Shown here: positions 52,120 to 60,424 of the stretch, piece after piece
Position numbering within the stretch: the first letter of the stretch is position 1
Layout of the letters: each line of letters opens with the position of its first letter
Source: Vallitalea guaymasensis
GTDB lineage: Bacteria > Bacillota > Clostridia > Lachnospirales > Vallitaleaceae
Reading direction: 5' to 3'
DNA length: 64,000 bases
Assembly (NCBI RefSeq): GCF_018141425.1
Contig: NZ_CP058561.1
Coordinates: forward strand, 2,790,001 to 2,854,000
Notes under the pieces: model-generated
What the model was told of the DNA's origin: nothing
Database searches by the model: none
What the model saw: the letters and a program-made list of their open reading frames with translations, nothing else
Translations under genes and position numbers: made by a program

Positions 52120-52602
52120 ATGAGACAAGAGATTTTAGGTATATTAGAACAGAATTGCAAGGTAACAGTTGATGATCTGGCCACAATATTAGATAATCCA
52201 AAAGAAGATATTGCAAAAGAGTTGACACAACTGGAAAAAGAACAGATTATATGTGGTTACCATACAATAATTAACTGGGATAAAACAAATATTCATAAGG
52301 TAACAGCATTGATTGAAGTAAAAGTAACACCACAAAGAGGACAAGGTTTTGATAAAATAGCTGAAAGAATCTATAGATTCAAAGAAGTTACAGCTGTTTA
52401 TCTAATGTCAGGTGGTTTTGATTTAACAGTTATAATAGAAGGAAAAACAATGAAAGAAGTAGCATTATTCGTAGGACAAAAGTTAGCACCTCTTGAATCA
52501 GTATTAAGTACAGGTACTCACTTTGTACTTAAAAAATATAAAGACCATGGTATTATATTAGAAGAAAATAAAAAAGATGAAAGAATGGCGGTGACACCAT
52601 GA
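52120..52602 (+). CDS. Lrp/AsnC-family regulator
   Basis: Start ATG 52120 after GTGGAGGG; the ATG at 52099 lies before that site. 160 residues: winged HTH (ILGILEQNCKVTVDDLATIL), then the RAM/AsnC effector domain (ALIEVKVTPQRGQGFDKIAE; 'VYLMSGGFDLTVIIEGKTMK'). ATGA overlap with the aminotransferase, the common Lrp-aminotransferase pairing; it probably regulates that gene in response to an amino acid. Confidence 0.9.
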   Translation: MRQEILGILEQNCKVTVDDLATILDNPKEDIAKELTQLEKEQIICGYHTIINWDKTNIHKVTALIEVKVTPQRGQGFDKIAERIYRFKEVTAVYLMSGGFDLTVIIEGKTMKEVALFVGQKLAPLESVLSTGTHFVLKKYKDHGIILEENKKDERMAVTP

Positions 52603-53768
52603 GGTTAGAAGACAAGCTATCAAAAAAAGTAAAAGTTATTCCACCATCTGGTATTAGAAAATTTTTCGATATAGTATCTGAGATGGAAGATGCTATTTCA
52701 TTAGGTGTAGGTGAACCTGATTTTGACACTCCTTGGAATATTAGGGAAGAAGGAATATATTCTCTAGAAAAAGGAAAGACTTTTTACACTTCCAATTCAG
52801 GTATGTTAGAGCTTAGAGATGAAATATGTAAATATCTAAAAAGAAAATTTGGATTAAACTATGATTACAAGTCAGAAACTTTGGTGACAGTTGGAGGTAG
52901 CGAAGGAATAGACCTAGCATTCAGAGCCCTTATCAATCCTGGTGATGAAGTATTAATTCCAGAACCTTGCTTTGTATCTTATAAGCCTTGTGCTTTTTTA
53001 GCAGGGGCAACTCCTGTTACTATACCATTAAAAGCGGAAAATGAGTTTAGATTAACACCAGAAGAAGTTGAAGAACATGTAACAGATAAGACAAAGATAT
53101 TAGTATTATCATTCCCTAATAACCCAACAGGTGCTATTATGGATAAAGAAGATTTACAAAAGATAGCTGAAGTAGCTATAAAGCATGATTTGATTGTTTT
53201 ATCAGATGAAATCTATGCAGAACTTACATATGGTGAAAAACATGTTTCTATAGCATCTCTAGATGGTATGAAAGATAGAACAATAGTCATAAACGGATTT
53301 TCAAAAGCATATTCCATGACAGGTTGGAGAATGGGTTATGCAGTAGGTCCAAAAGAAATAATAGGACCTATGACCAAAATACATCAATATGGAATTATGT
53401 GTGCGCCTACTACAAGTCAATATGCAGCTATTGAGGCAGTGAAAAACAGTGATTCAGATGTAGAAGAAATGAGAAAAGCATATAATGGTAGAAGAAAAGT
53501 AATGATTGAAGGTTTCAGAAGTATGGGACTTGAATGTTTTGAGCCATTAGGAGCTTTTTATCTGTTCCCATCGATTAAAAGAACAGGTTTAACATCAGAG
53601 GAATTCGCTAATAGATTACTTATGGAAGAAAAAGTTGCTGTAGTACCAGGTACAGCATTTGGTGACAGTGGTGAAGGATTCATCAGATGTTCTTATGCTT
53701 ATAGTATCAATGATTTGAAATTGGCTATTAGTAGAATAGAAAAATTTGTAGGAAGATTAATCAAGTAA
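52599..53768 (+). CDS. Class I PLP aminotransferase
   Basis: 389 residues: 'SLGVGEPDFDTPWNIREEG', 'SFPNNPTGAIMDKEDLQKIA', and the PLP lysine in INGFSKAYSMTGWRMGYAVG (about residue 233). Subfamily I-alpha (AspC/PatA-like), acting on aspartate or aromatic amino acids. Co-translated with the Lrp regulator upstream. Confidence 0.92.
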   Translation: MRLEDKLSKKVKVIPPSGIRKFFDIVSEMEDAISLGVGEPDFDTPWNIREEGIYSLEKGKTFYTSNSGMLELRDEICKYLKRKFGLNYDYKSETLVTVGGSEGIDLAFRALINPGDEVLIPEPCFVSYKPCAFLAGATPVTIPLKAENEFRLTPEEVEEHVTDKTKILVLSFPNNPTGAIMDKEDLQKIAEVAIKHDLIVLSDEIYAELTYGEKHVSIASLDGMKDRTIVINGFSKAYSMTGWRMGYAVGPKEIIGPMTKIHQYGIMCAPTTSQYAAIEAVKNSDSDVEEMRKAYNGRRKVMIEGFRSMGLECFEPLGAFYLFPSIKRTGLTSEEFANRLLMEEKVAVVPGTAFGDSGEGFIRCSYAYSINDLKLAISRIEKFVGRLIK

Positions 53769-53792
53769 CAAACAATATTAATATAATTATAA

Positions 53793-53835
53793 TAGACTCT
53801 GTTTAGTAAAAAAAGCTAAATAGAGTCTATTTTTA
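53793..53835 (+). terminator. Terminator after the aminotransferase
   Basis: TAGACTCT (53793-53800) pairs with AGAGTCTA (53822-53829), with an inner TTTAG/CTAAA extension, then TTTTTATTTTA. Confidence 0.8.
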
Positions 53836-53939
53836 TTTTATTATAAATCATGCTTCCTTAGTTTTGTGGATTGTTGTTGTATAATTTGTTTGGTGAATAT
53901 AGCTTTAATTGTATGTTAATGATTCCAATAATTACATTG

Positions 53940-53968
53940 TTGATAAAATTAAAAATAAATGATATAAT
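53940..53968 (+). promoter_or_regulatory. Promoter of the FN3-like secreted protein gene
   Basis: TTGATA (53940-53945), 17-bp spacer, TATAAT (53963-53968), ~60 bp before the start. Confidence 0.65.
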
Positions 53969-54027
53969 AATTTGAAAATAAAATATAATTTAAAAAAACA
54001 AACATTAAAGAAAAAGGAGATAGTTTT

Positions 54028-54933
54028 ATGAAAAAAGTATTTATGATGGTATTGATTGGGGTTTTAATGTTATCTAATGTGAATATTTGTAGGGCAGATA
54101 CAGGACCTATTCAGGTTCAAGGACTTATTACTATTCCTGAAGGTTATGAAGATGAAAGCTTTACTATAACAACAAATATCTACAATAATGGTACAGGTTA
54201 TAGAAACGTAACTATAATAATACAAGACAATGATATTAACCTAAGTGTTGATAAAACTCAACTAAGAATACCAGGTAATCAAGGTATCAATATAAAAATT
54301 ACTGGGACATACCCAAAAGCAGATAACAACAATATATTTGCTAATTTGAAGATTGTGGATGATCTTAATTATACAAATGACCAAGAGATTCATTTTTTTG
54401 CTCCAAGTATTTTGAAAAAAGATACTGACGATCCAAATGACCCTACAGATCCAACAGACCCTACAAATCCTACATATCCAAGTTCCAGACTATCACAGGT
54501 TACCAATGTTCAGATTCGTTATGATGAAGCAAAACAATCTTATATAGTCACTTGGGATCCTGTAAAAAATGCAAAAGGATACATGATAGAAATGTACAAA
54601 AATACAAGTGATAATAGAGATCAATATAAAAATGTATTAACGAACCAAGTAGAATTCAAAACATGTGAAGTGGGAAAATGTAGAGGTTTCAGTAAAGTAA
54701 TATTCAAAATATATGCATATAGTCCTAAACGTTTAGCTAGTCATAGTATTGCATCATGGTGTTCAACTGCTAGGAGGAGTGGGAAGAATTTTGGTACAAT
54801 GGATTGGTATGAGTATATAGAACAAGAATCTGAGAATACTCAACCACGAAGGGGTACAGGTAGTCATGCTGGAAATACAGGAAATACAAATACAGGAAAT
54901 GGTAGCAGTACTAGAAGACCTAGTCGTCGATAA
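54028..54933 (+). CDS. Secreted protein with Pro/Thr linker and FN3-like domain
   Basis: 301 residues: signal peptide (cut after CRA), a beta-sandwich domain of ~110 residues (VQGLITIPEGYEDESFTITT), a DP(T/N) linker (DPNDPTDPTDPTNPTYPSS, about 135-155), an FN3-like domain (VTNVQIRYDEAKQSYIVTWD) and a Gly/Asn/Thr-rich, Arg-ended tail. A wall- or surface-exposed protein of unknown role. No anchor motif seen. Confidence 0.7.
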   Translation: MKKVFMMVLIGVLMLSNVNICRADTGPIQVQGLITIPEGYEDESFTITTNIYNNGTGYRNVTIIIQDNDINLSVDKTQLRIPGNQGINIKITGTYPKADNNNIFANLKIVDDLNYTNDQEIHFFAPSILKKDTDDPNDPTDPTDPTNPTYPSSRLSQVTNVQIRYDEAKQSYIVTWDPVKNAKGYMIEMYKNTSDNRDQYKNVLTNQVEFKTCEVGKCRGFSKVIFKIYAYSPKRLASHSIASWCSTARRSGKNFGTMDWYEYIEQESENTQPRRGTGSHAGNTGNTNTGNGSSTRRPSRR

Positions 54934-54963
54934 GGTTCTGTAATAGCCATTAACCAGTAAACT

Positions 54964-55010
54964 AAAAGCCCTCTAGATAATATTTATTTATATTAATCTA
55001 GAGGGCTTTT
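54964..55010 (+). terminator. Strong convergent terminator
   Basis: AAAAGCCCTCTAGAT (54964-54978) and ATCTAGAGGGCTTTT (54996-55010), a 15-bp perfect stem with A and T flanks. It serves the gene before it and can also serve the minus-strand Fur-family gene. Confidence 0.85.
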
Positions 55011-55047
55011 ATGTTTACACAGGAGTAGTTATATACTCGTCTGTTTA

Positions 55048-55464
55048 TTATTTGTTGTTCTTACAATTTGCACATACTCCATAAAAGAATATTTTTTCAT
55101 ACATGATTTCAAAATCAGTATCTTCTTCAACATATTTCTTAAGATTCTCCAATTTCATAGTGTCCAAGTCAAAAACCTTGTGACATTCTAAGCATATCAT
55201 GTGTGGATGAGCTTTGACATTGGCATCATATCTAAAGCTGTCTTCTCCTACATTGAATTCTTGAACTAATTCTGCTTTTTTTAGAGTGTCTAGAGTTTTA
55301 TATACAGTGGCTAAACTCATTGTTGGATGTGTTTCTTGTAAGCATTTATAGATATGTTCTGCACTAGGATGCTCTTTGCTGTCATATAATATTTTGAATA
55401 TAGCGATTCGTTGAGGAGTAACTTTTAATTTGTGTGCTTTTAATAGCTCAGCTATATGTTGCAT
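55048..55464 (-). CDS. Fur-family regulator, PerR type
   Basis: Start ATG 55464 behind AAGGAGA. 138 residues: winged helix (KVTPQRIAIFKILYDSKEHP; 'MSLATVYKTLDTLKKAELVQ'), metal-binding 'HPHMICLECHKVFDLD', and two zinc-site CxxC pairs (CLEC, CANC). The sequence order fits PerR, the peroxide sensor, more than Fur or Zur. A 14-bp AT palindrome sits 17 bp upstream of the start, so it may autoregulate. Confidence 0.85.
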   Translation of the reverse strand: MQHIAELLKAHKLKVTPQRIAIFKILYDSKEHPSAEHIYKCLQETHPTMSLATVYKTLDTLKKAELVQEFNVGEDSFRYDANVKAHPHMICLECHKVFDLDTMKLENLKKYVEEDTDFEIMYEKIFFYGVCANCKNNK

Positions 55465-55481
55465 ACCACAGTCTCCTTTCA

Positions 55482-55495
55482 ATAATAATTATTAT
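55482..55495 (-). promoter_or_regulatory. Candidate Per/Fur box
   Basis: ATAATAATTATTAT is a perfect palindrome resembling the PerR consensus TTATAATNATTATAA. It lies directly upstream of the regulator's RBS. Confidence 0.5.
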
Positions 55496-55565
55496 CTAGT
55501 AACTATTATACTATACTTATATAGTTTGTCAAGTTTTATAAAGGTATTTGAAATAGTTGGAATAA

Positions 55566-56504
55566 TTATTCTGATAGACTTGAATTACTTTTTCTATAAT
55601 TTCCAGGTGACATGCCTACATTTTTTTTGAAATCATTGCAAAAATAGTATTCGCTATTAAAGCCCACTTCTTTAGCTATTGTTGACATATCTTTACTAGT
55701 ACATTTTAATAGATATGCAGCTTTTTTTAGTCTAACTTTTTTAATATATTGATTCACAGTTTCGCCCACTGAATTCTTGAACAGTCTAGAAAGGTGACTA
55801 TAACTTACATGGACAGAATTAGCTACATCATTGACGTTGATATCTTGATAATAGTTATCTTCTATGAACTGTATAGTGTTGATGACAATATTGTTATCAA
55901 ATGAATCATCTTTACTTCCTATATTGGATTTCAACTCTGATAAATCTTGGTTCGCATATTTAGACAGCTTAAGAACAATCTGAAAAAAGGCTAATTGAAG
56001 TTCTAATTCAGAAAATCCTTGTCTACCTAGCTCTAATAGATTCAATACTCCATTAAGAATAGTACCATCATCTGTCAGAGGTTCTGAACCAGTGGCGTAT
56101 ATAGATTCTATCAATTGCTTTGATTTGATTAGATTTAATTGTTCATTATTAAAAGCACTGTTAGTCACAATCTCCCAGCGCATAGAAAAACCAGTATGTC
56201 CAATTCCATCTTCTTGACAATGAGAATGTAATACTCCAGGTGCTAATGTATAAAACTGCCCTGGAGTAATTTTACGTTTTATTCCGTTAGATGTGGTGAA
56301 AACATAATTATCGGTTATATAATGAAATTCAAAGAAAGAATGTTTATGCTTGCTCACATTCCAATCAGGATCAGTATCCATATAATGAATACCTAATATC
56401 TTTAACTGAATATTGTTTACTAATATATCTTTATAACATATCTTATTTAATAGCATGAAATCATCTTCATAATCTGATAAATCAATTTTTATATTTTCTC
56501 TCAT
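55566..56504 (-). CDS. AraC-family regulator with cupin-like sensor
   Basis: 312 residues. N-terminal cupin-type half (HKHSFFEFHYITDNYVFTTS; 'ITPGQFYTLAPGVLHSH'), C-terminal AraC HTHs (INVNDVANSVHVSYSHLSRL; 'DMSTIAKEVGFNSEYYFCND'). Probably regulates sugar genes; the URO-D-like gene upstream is the nearest candidate target. RBS AAAGG. Confidence 0.88.
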   Translation of the reverse strand: MRENIKIDLSDYEDDFMLLNKICYKDILVNNIQLKILGIHYMDTDPDWNVSKHKHSFFEFHYITDNYVFTTSNGIKRKITPGQFYTLAPGVLHSHCQEDGIGHTGFSMRWEIVTNSAFNNEQLNLIKSKQLIESIYATGSEPLTDDGTILNGVLNLLELGRQGFSELELQLAFFQIVLKLSKYANQDLSELKSNIGSKDDSFDNNIVINTIQFIEDNYYQDINVNDVANSVHVSYSHLSRLFKNSVGETVNQYIKKVRLKKAAYLLKCTSKDMSTIAKEVGFNSEYYFCNDFKKNVGMSPGNYRKSNSSLSE

Positions 56505-56683
56505 ACAGTTACAGCCTTTCTATTAAATATTTATTATATGTTACTTATACAGTATACCAAATATAAATATTCAATACAATAAACTATAACTTGATTTATT
56601 CAATTTACTATAAAGCTAAAATAGCCAATAGTCCTTTTACTAGAAGAAAAGTGTTTTGTGATTATATTGACGGTTACTTCGTA

Positions 56684-56853
56684 GCAAAATAGTATATGTA
56701 TATGTGGAGTAGTGAGGCAGGACGCCGAACCCAGCATTTAATCTGACAGCCCTACTGGACTGTCAGAAATAATAATGGACTCGATGTCCATTATTATTTG
56801 TCGAGTTCAGGACGAACAAGTAGCTGGCGGAACATATACATATACTATTTTGC
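56684..56853 (-). ncRNA. Structured intergenic element C (GGAC-loop family)
   Basis: Perfect 22-bp outer stem (56684-56705 with 56832-56853). The core GGAGTAGTGA, GGC-AGGAC-GCC hairpin, GAACC, CAGC...GCTG-GCGGA matches elements A and B, with compensated pairs in the small hairpin. It holds three extra hairpins: CTGACAG/CTGTCAG, a 14-bp one at about 56767-56799, and GTTC-AGGAC-GAAC. The core shown reads on the plus strand; the feature sits between two minus-strand genes, so the transcribed strand is uncertain. Confidence 0.5.
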
Positions 56854-56909
56854 AAAAACCAAGTCAGAACAAAACATTTTTTCTGACCTACTGGTAATAT
56901 AATTTATAA

Positions 56910-57920
56910 TTACTTGAAAAGTTCATTCCATGTTTCAAATACTTGTTTCACATTTTCAGGTTTAGCACCTGGACCAAATTCACATTGTGCTATACATCCA
57001 CCGTTATCCCATAGATTGTTTTTAACCAATTTTACTGCATCCTTGATTTCTTCTGTGCTTCCATAAGGTAATAGATTCTGTCTATCAATCTCACCCCAGA
57101 AAGTTATTTTACCTTTGAACTTGACTAGTTCATCCATCGGCATACAAAATAGTTGTGAATTAATCGCATCAAGACCTAATTCCACTAAATGAGGATAAAT
57201 ATCTAATATATATCCATCTGAATGCATAAATATTTTTTTGCCATGGCTATGAGCTATATCTATATAGTCCTTATACATCGGCTTGAAAAGCTCTTCCCAT
57301 ATACTAGGATTTATTAAAAGACTTTTTTGTGAACCCCAATCATCCATAAAAGATAATCCATCAACATCGGTTTCAGCCCATTTTGTCAATAGTTCACAGT
57401 AGAATTCATGCATTTTACCCATGAAATCAAGTAAACCTTGAGGTCTTAACATTAAATCAATAAATAGATTCTCAGTACCTCTAATGAATTGTAGCTGTTC
57501 AAAAGGTCTAGGACAGCAACCTCCAAAAACAAATTTATCTGAATTCTTGCAGAACTCATTTATTTTTTCTTTATCTATTGTTAACCATTCCCTAGGAATA
57601 TGGATATTGTTTACATCTTTCCATTCTTCATCTTGGATCAATGGTTCTTTAACTTCGCCTATAATACCTTTTTGGTAATTCAAGAACTTACATCCCCATG
57701 CATCTGTAGACTCTCCAATATCTGTAGGGTCACCTTCTGAGATGTCCTTTTCAGCATAATAGCCTGGCGCTCCATCAAAATCATCAGGATAATCCTCATG
57801 TAACTTAGCCAATTCTTCAGGGTAATGGTTGTTAGCCCATGGTAATACCCATTTTTGCCTAGGTGCTCTTTCTGGATTATCAAAATTAAGTGTTTTGTAT
57901 ACTAATTCTCTTGAATTCAT
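56910..57920 (-). CDS. Uroporphyrinogen-decarboxylase-like methyltransferase-type protein
   Basis: 336 residues of the URO-D fold: start 'MNSRELVYKTLNFDNPERAP', 'GLSFMDDWGSQKSLLINPSI', 'KIFMHSDGYILDIYPHLVEL', C-terminal 'GCIAQCEFGPGAKPENVKQV'. It lacks the haem-type URO-D signature and is not among haem genes; it fits MtaA/CmuA-like methyl-transfer or demethylation proteins. Substrate unknown. RBS GGGAGGA. Confidence 0.8.
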   Translation of the reverse strand: MNSRELVYKTLNFDNPERAPRQKWVLPWANNHYPEELAKLHEDYPDDFDGAPGYYAEKDISEGDPTDIGESTDAWGCKFLNYQKGIIGEVKEPLIQDEEWKDVNNIHIPREWLTIDKEKINEFCKNSDKFVFGGCCPRPFEQLQFIRGTENLFIDLMLRPQGLLDFMGKMHEFYCELLTKWAETDVDGLSFMDDWGSQKSLLINPSIWEELFKPMYKDYIDIAHSHGKKIFMHSDGYILDIYPHLVELGLDAINSQLFCMPMDELVKFKGKITFWGEIDRQNLLPYGSTEEIKDAVKLVKNNLWDNGGCIAQCEFGPGAKPENVKQVFETWNELFK

Positions 57921-58226
57921 AGATTAATCCTCCCTATTTATTTAAGTTGAATTAAGTATAACAATATGGACACTGGTTTATTTAAGAAATCATATTATTT
58001 TTTTATAAAAAAATACTTTAAATCATATTACATAGTAAGATATATCCTATTTTGGGAATAATAAATGGTATAAAATACCAATATACAATTTATGAGTAAT
58101 AGTATATAAGGTTGAACAAATAAGGGTAATATGGTAAAATATTTTTTATTGGAATATTTATTCAGATTTAGTATTTTTGATATTTCTAACGGAGATATGG
58201 ACTAGAATTGAAAGGATGAATAGCAT
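57921..58226. other. Divergent intergenic region
   Basis: AT-rich, no gene. It contains the RBS of the URO-D-like gene (minus strand, GGAGGATTAA) and a TAAAAT box near 58135 that may serve cheX. No clear operators. Confidence 0.5.
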
Positions 58227-58703
58227 ATGTCAGTAATAAATGTAGAATATATTAACCCATTTATTGGAGCAGCCCAAAAGATTTTAAAAGATGTATGTCA
58301 ATTAGAAACTAAATTACAAAAGCCCTACTTGAAAGATGCAGAATATGAAGGAGACCTATTGGCTGTAATCATAGGTGTTACAGGTAATATAAAAGGACAA
58401 GTCATACTATCTCTTAATATTAGTACTGCATGCAATATAGCTTCTAAAATGATGATGGGTATGCCAGTTGAAGAATTGAATAATATGGCAAAAAGTGCTA
58501 TTAGTGAATTATCAAATATGATACTAGGTAATGCAGCTACAGCATTATCACAAAAAGGATTGACAGTTGATATTACTCCACCATCAATATGTTTAGGTAA
58601 AGATATGAATATTATGGTTAACCATTCTAAGAATATATGTGTACCATTAAAATTTTCTGATGATAGTCTTTTCGAAATAAATATATCAATAGTGGAAGAA
58701 TAG
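58227..58703 (+). CDS. cheX: CheX-like chemotaxis phosphatase
   Basis: 158 residues of the CheC/CheX/FliY fold: 'YINPFIGAAQKILKDVCQLE' start, catalytic E-x2-N in AISELSNMILGNA (about 91-103), and 'LTVDITPPSICLGKDMNIMV'. It would dephosphorylate CheY-P. No other chemotaxis genes are nearby. 18 bp separate it from trmL. Confidence 0.85.
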   Translation: MSVINVEYINPFIGAAQKILKDVCQLETKLQKPYLKDAEYEGDLLAVIIGVTGNIKGQVILSLNISTACNIASKMMMGMPVEELNNMAKSAISELSNMILGNAATALSQKGLTVDITPPSICLGKDMNIMVNHSKNICVPLKFSDDSLFEINISIVEE

Positions 58704-58721
58704 AAAATAAGGTGAATTGAA

Positions 58722-59210
58722 ATGAACATATTATTACACGAACCAGAAATACCATATAACACTGGTAATATTGGAAGGACCTGTGTTGCTTCAGGTACAG
58801 CTTTACACTTAATTAAACCTTTAGGTTTTTTTATTGATGAAAAATCAGTAAAGAGAGCAGGACTTGATTATTGGGATGATTTAGAGTTATATTTATATGA
58901 AGATTTTGATGACTTTATTAGTAAAAATCCTAATGCAACTATTTACATGGCAACCACTAAAGCCAAAAAAACATATGCAGAAGTTAAATACGAAAAAGAT
59001 AGTTTCATCATGTTCGGTAAAGAGAGTGCGGGAATACCAGAAGATATTCTAGTAAAATATCCAGATACAAGTATTAGAATACCAATGGAACCTAACATTA
59101 GATCATTGAATTTATCAAATGCAGTTGCTATAGTATTGTATGAATCTCTAAGACAACAAAATTTTGCTCATATGCAATTAGAAGGACAATTAAGGAATTA
59201 TAAATGGTAA
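58722..59210 (+). CDS. trmL: tRNA (cytidine(34)-2'-O)-methyltransferase
   Basis: 162 residues, SPOUT fold: 'LHEPEIPYNTGNIGRTCVAS', 'LIKPLGFFIDEKSVKRAGLD', and the knot 'SIRIPMEPNIRSLNLSNAVA'. Methylates the wobble base of tRNA-Leu isoacceptors, of which one gene is at 24010. Confidence 0.92.
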   Translation: MNILLHEPEIPYNTGNIGRTCVASGTALHLIKPLGFFIDEKSVKRAGLDYWDDLELYLYEDFDDFISKNPNATIYMATTKAKKTYAEVKYEKDSFIMFGKESAGIPEDILVKYPDTSIRIPMEPNIRSLNLSNAVAIVLYESLRQQNFAHMQLEGQLRNYKW

Positions 59211-59234
59211 AAGGACAGCTTAGCTGTCCTTTTT
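59209..59234 (+). terminator. trmL terminator
   Basis: AAAAGGACAGCT-TA-GCTGTCCTTTTT; the stem starts at the stop codon. Confidence 0.8.
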
Positions 59235-59286
59235 AGTATAATGAAACTTTGTTTTTATAGAAATTTTTTAAGTTAACCGTTTTGTT

Positions 59287-60132
59287 TTATTCTGCAAATG
59301 TACGTAAAAGTCTTATTTTATGTCTAGCTACTTCAATAACTCTATCTCTTGCTATGCCCATAGCCGTTTTCAAAGGAATGTTTTTTCCACTCTCACTAAA
59401 AGCTTCTAATAATCCTTCATTATATGCTAATACTAAGTCTGTACCTATGTTTATTTTGGCAACACCTAATCTAACAATTTCAATAATATCTTCATCAGGG
59501 GTATTAGAGCCGCCATGGACAACAATTGGGATATTTACTTTATTTACGATTTTTTCAACTAGGTCAAAATCAATTTTTGGTTTTGATGAATAAATTCCGT
59601 GAGCAGTCCCTATAGAAACAGCTAAAGCATCTATATTAGTACGCTTAGCAAATTCTTCAGCCATATCAGGATCGGTAAGTCCGGAATTTCTAACGGATAT
59701 GTCACTGTTAGCATCAAATATTTTTCCCAATTCTGCTTCGACTGAGACACCTCTCATATGAGCATAGGAGACTACCTTTTTGGTTATTGATATATTTTCT
59801 TCAAAATCGTCTGAAGATAAATCTATCATTACTCCTGTAAAACCACCATCAATACAATTTATTGCTTGCTCATAAGAGTTACCATGATCTAGACTTAATG
59901 AAATTGGAACTGTAGATTTTTTTGCTGCTACTTTAGTTAAAGCTGTCATGTAATCTATGCCAGCATAATCTAGATCAGCATGATATAGTTGTACGATTAA
60001 TGGGGAATTTTCTAACTCAGCAGCTGTGGTAATAGCTTGGACTGTTTCCATATTAGACACATTTAAAGCAGGTACAGCGTATTTATGTACACGAGCATGA
60101 TTCAACATTTCTGTAAAAGGAACAATACGCAT
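59287..60132 (-). CDS. Class II ketose-bisphosphate aldolase
   Basis: 281 residues: 'VPALNVSNMETVQAITTAAE', zinc ligands in SLSLDHGNSYEQAINCIDGG, 'VSVEAELGKIFD', 'VVHGGSNTPDEDIIEIV' and 'KINIGTDL'. It cleaves fructose-, tagatose- or related 1,6-bisphosphates. It is divergent from a sugar kinase/aldolase operon, so a role in that sugar's breakdown is likely rather than glycolysis. Confidence 0.88.
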   Translation of the reverse strand: MRIVPFTEMLNHARVHKYAVPALNVSNMETVQAITTAAELENSPLIVQLYHADLDYAGIDYMTALTKVAAKKSTVPISLSLDHGNSYEQAINCIDGGFTGVMIDLSSDDFEENISITKKVVSYAHMRGVSVEAELGKIFDANSDISVRNSGLTDPDMAEEFAKRTNIDALAVSIGTAHGIYSSKPKIDFDLVEKIVNKVNIPIVVHGGSNTPDEDIIEIVRLGVAKINIGTDLVLAYNEGLLEAFSESGKNIPLKTAMGIARDRVIEVARHKIRLLRTFAE

Positions 60133-60241
60133 AATAATTCTCCTTTCGATAATAATATTATTTTGTTGGTTACAATTTTAATAATATCACATGTTAATAA
60201 TTATTACAATGAAAAAAATAAAGTAAAAATGCAATATAAAA

Positions 60242-60270
60242 TTGACATTATATCTATAATATTGTATAAT
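60242..60270 (+). promoter_or_regulatory. Promoter of the kinase-aldolase operon
   Basis: TTGACA (60242-60247), 17-bp spacer, TATAAT (60265-60270), a perfect consensus. The ~150-nt leader to 60425 is AT-rich; no known riboswitch recognised. Confidence 0.75.
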
Positions 60271-60424
60271 GTGACTAACAATAAAATCGAAAAAGTTATT
60301 AAATGGTATAAAAATGATTTTGATTAGAAATTTTATCTATATAATAATTATTTTTTAGATAATATTAATTGTTAAGATGATAGTATTAATTTTTCCACAA
60401 ATTATATAAGGAAGGAGTTGTGAT

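Noticed and set aside
60085-60327. 80-codon frame in the divergent promoter region
   Set aside because: It overlaps the aldolase start and a perfect promoter, and has no RBS.
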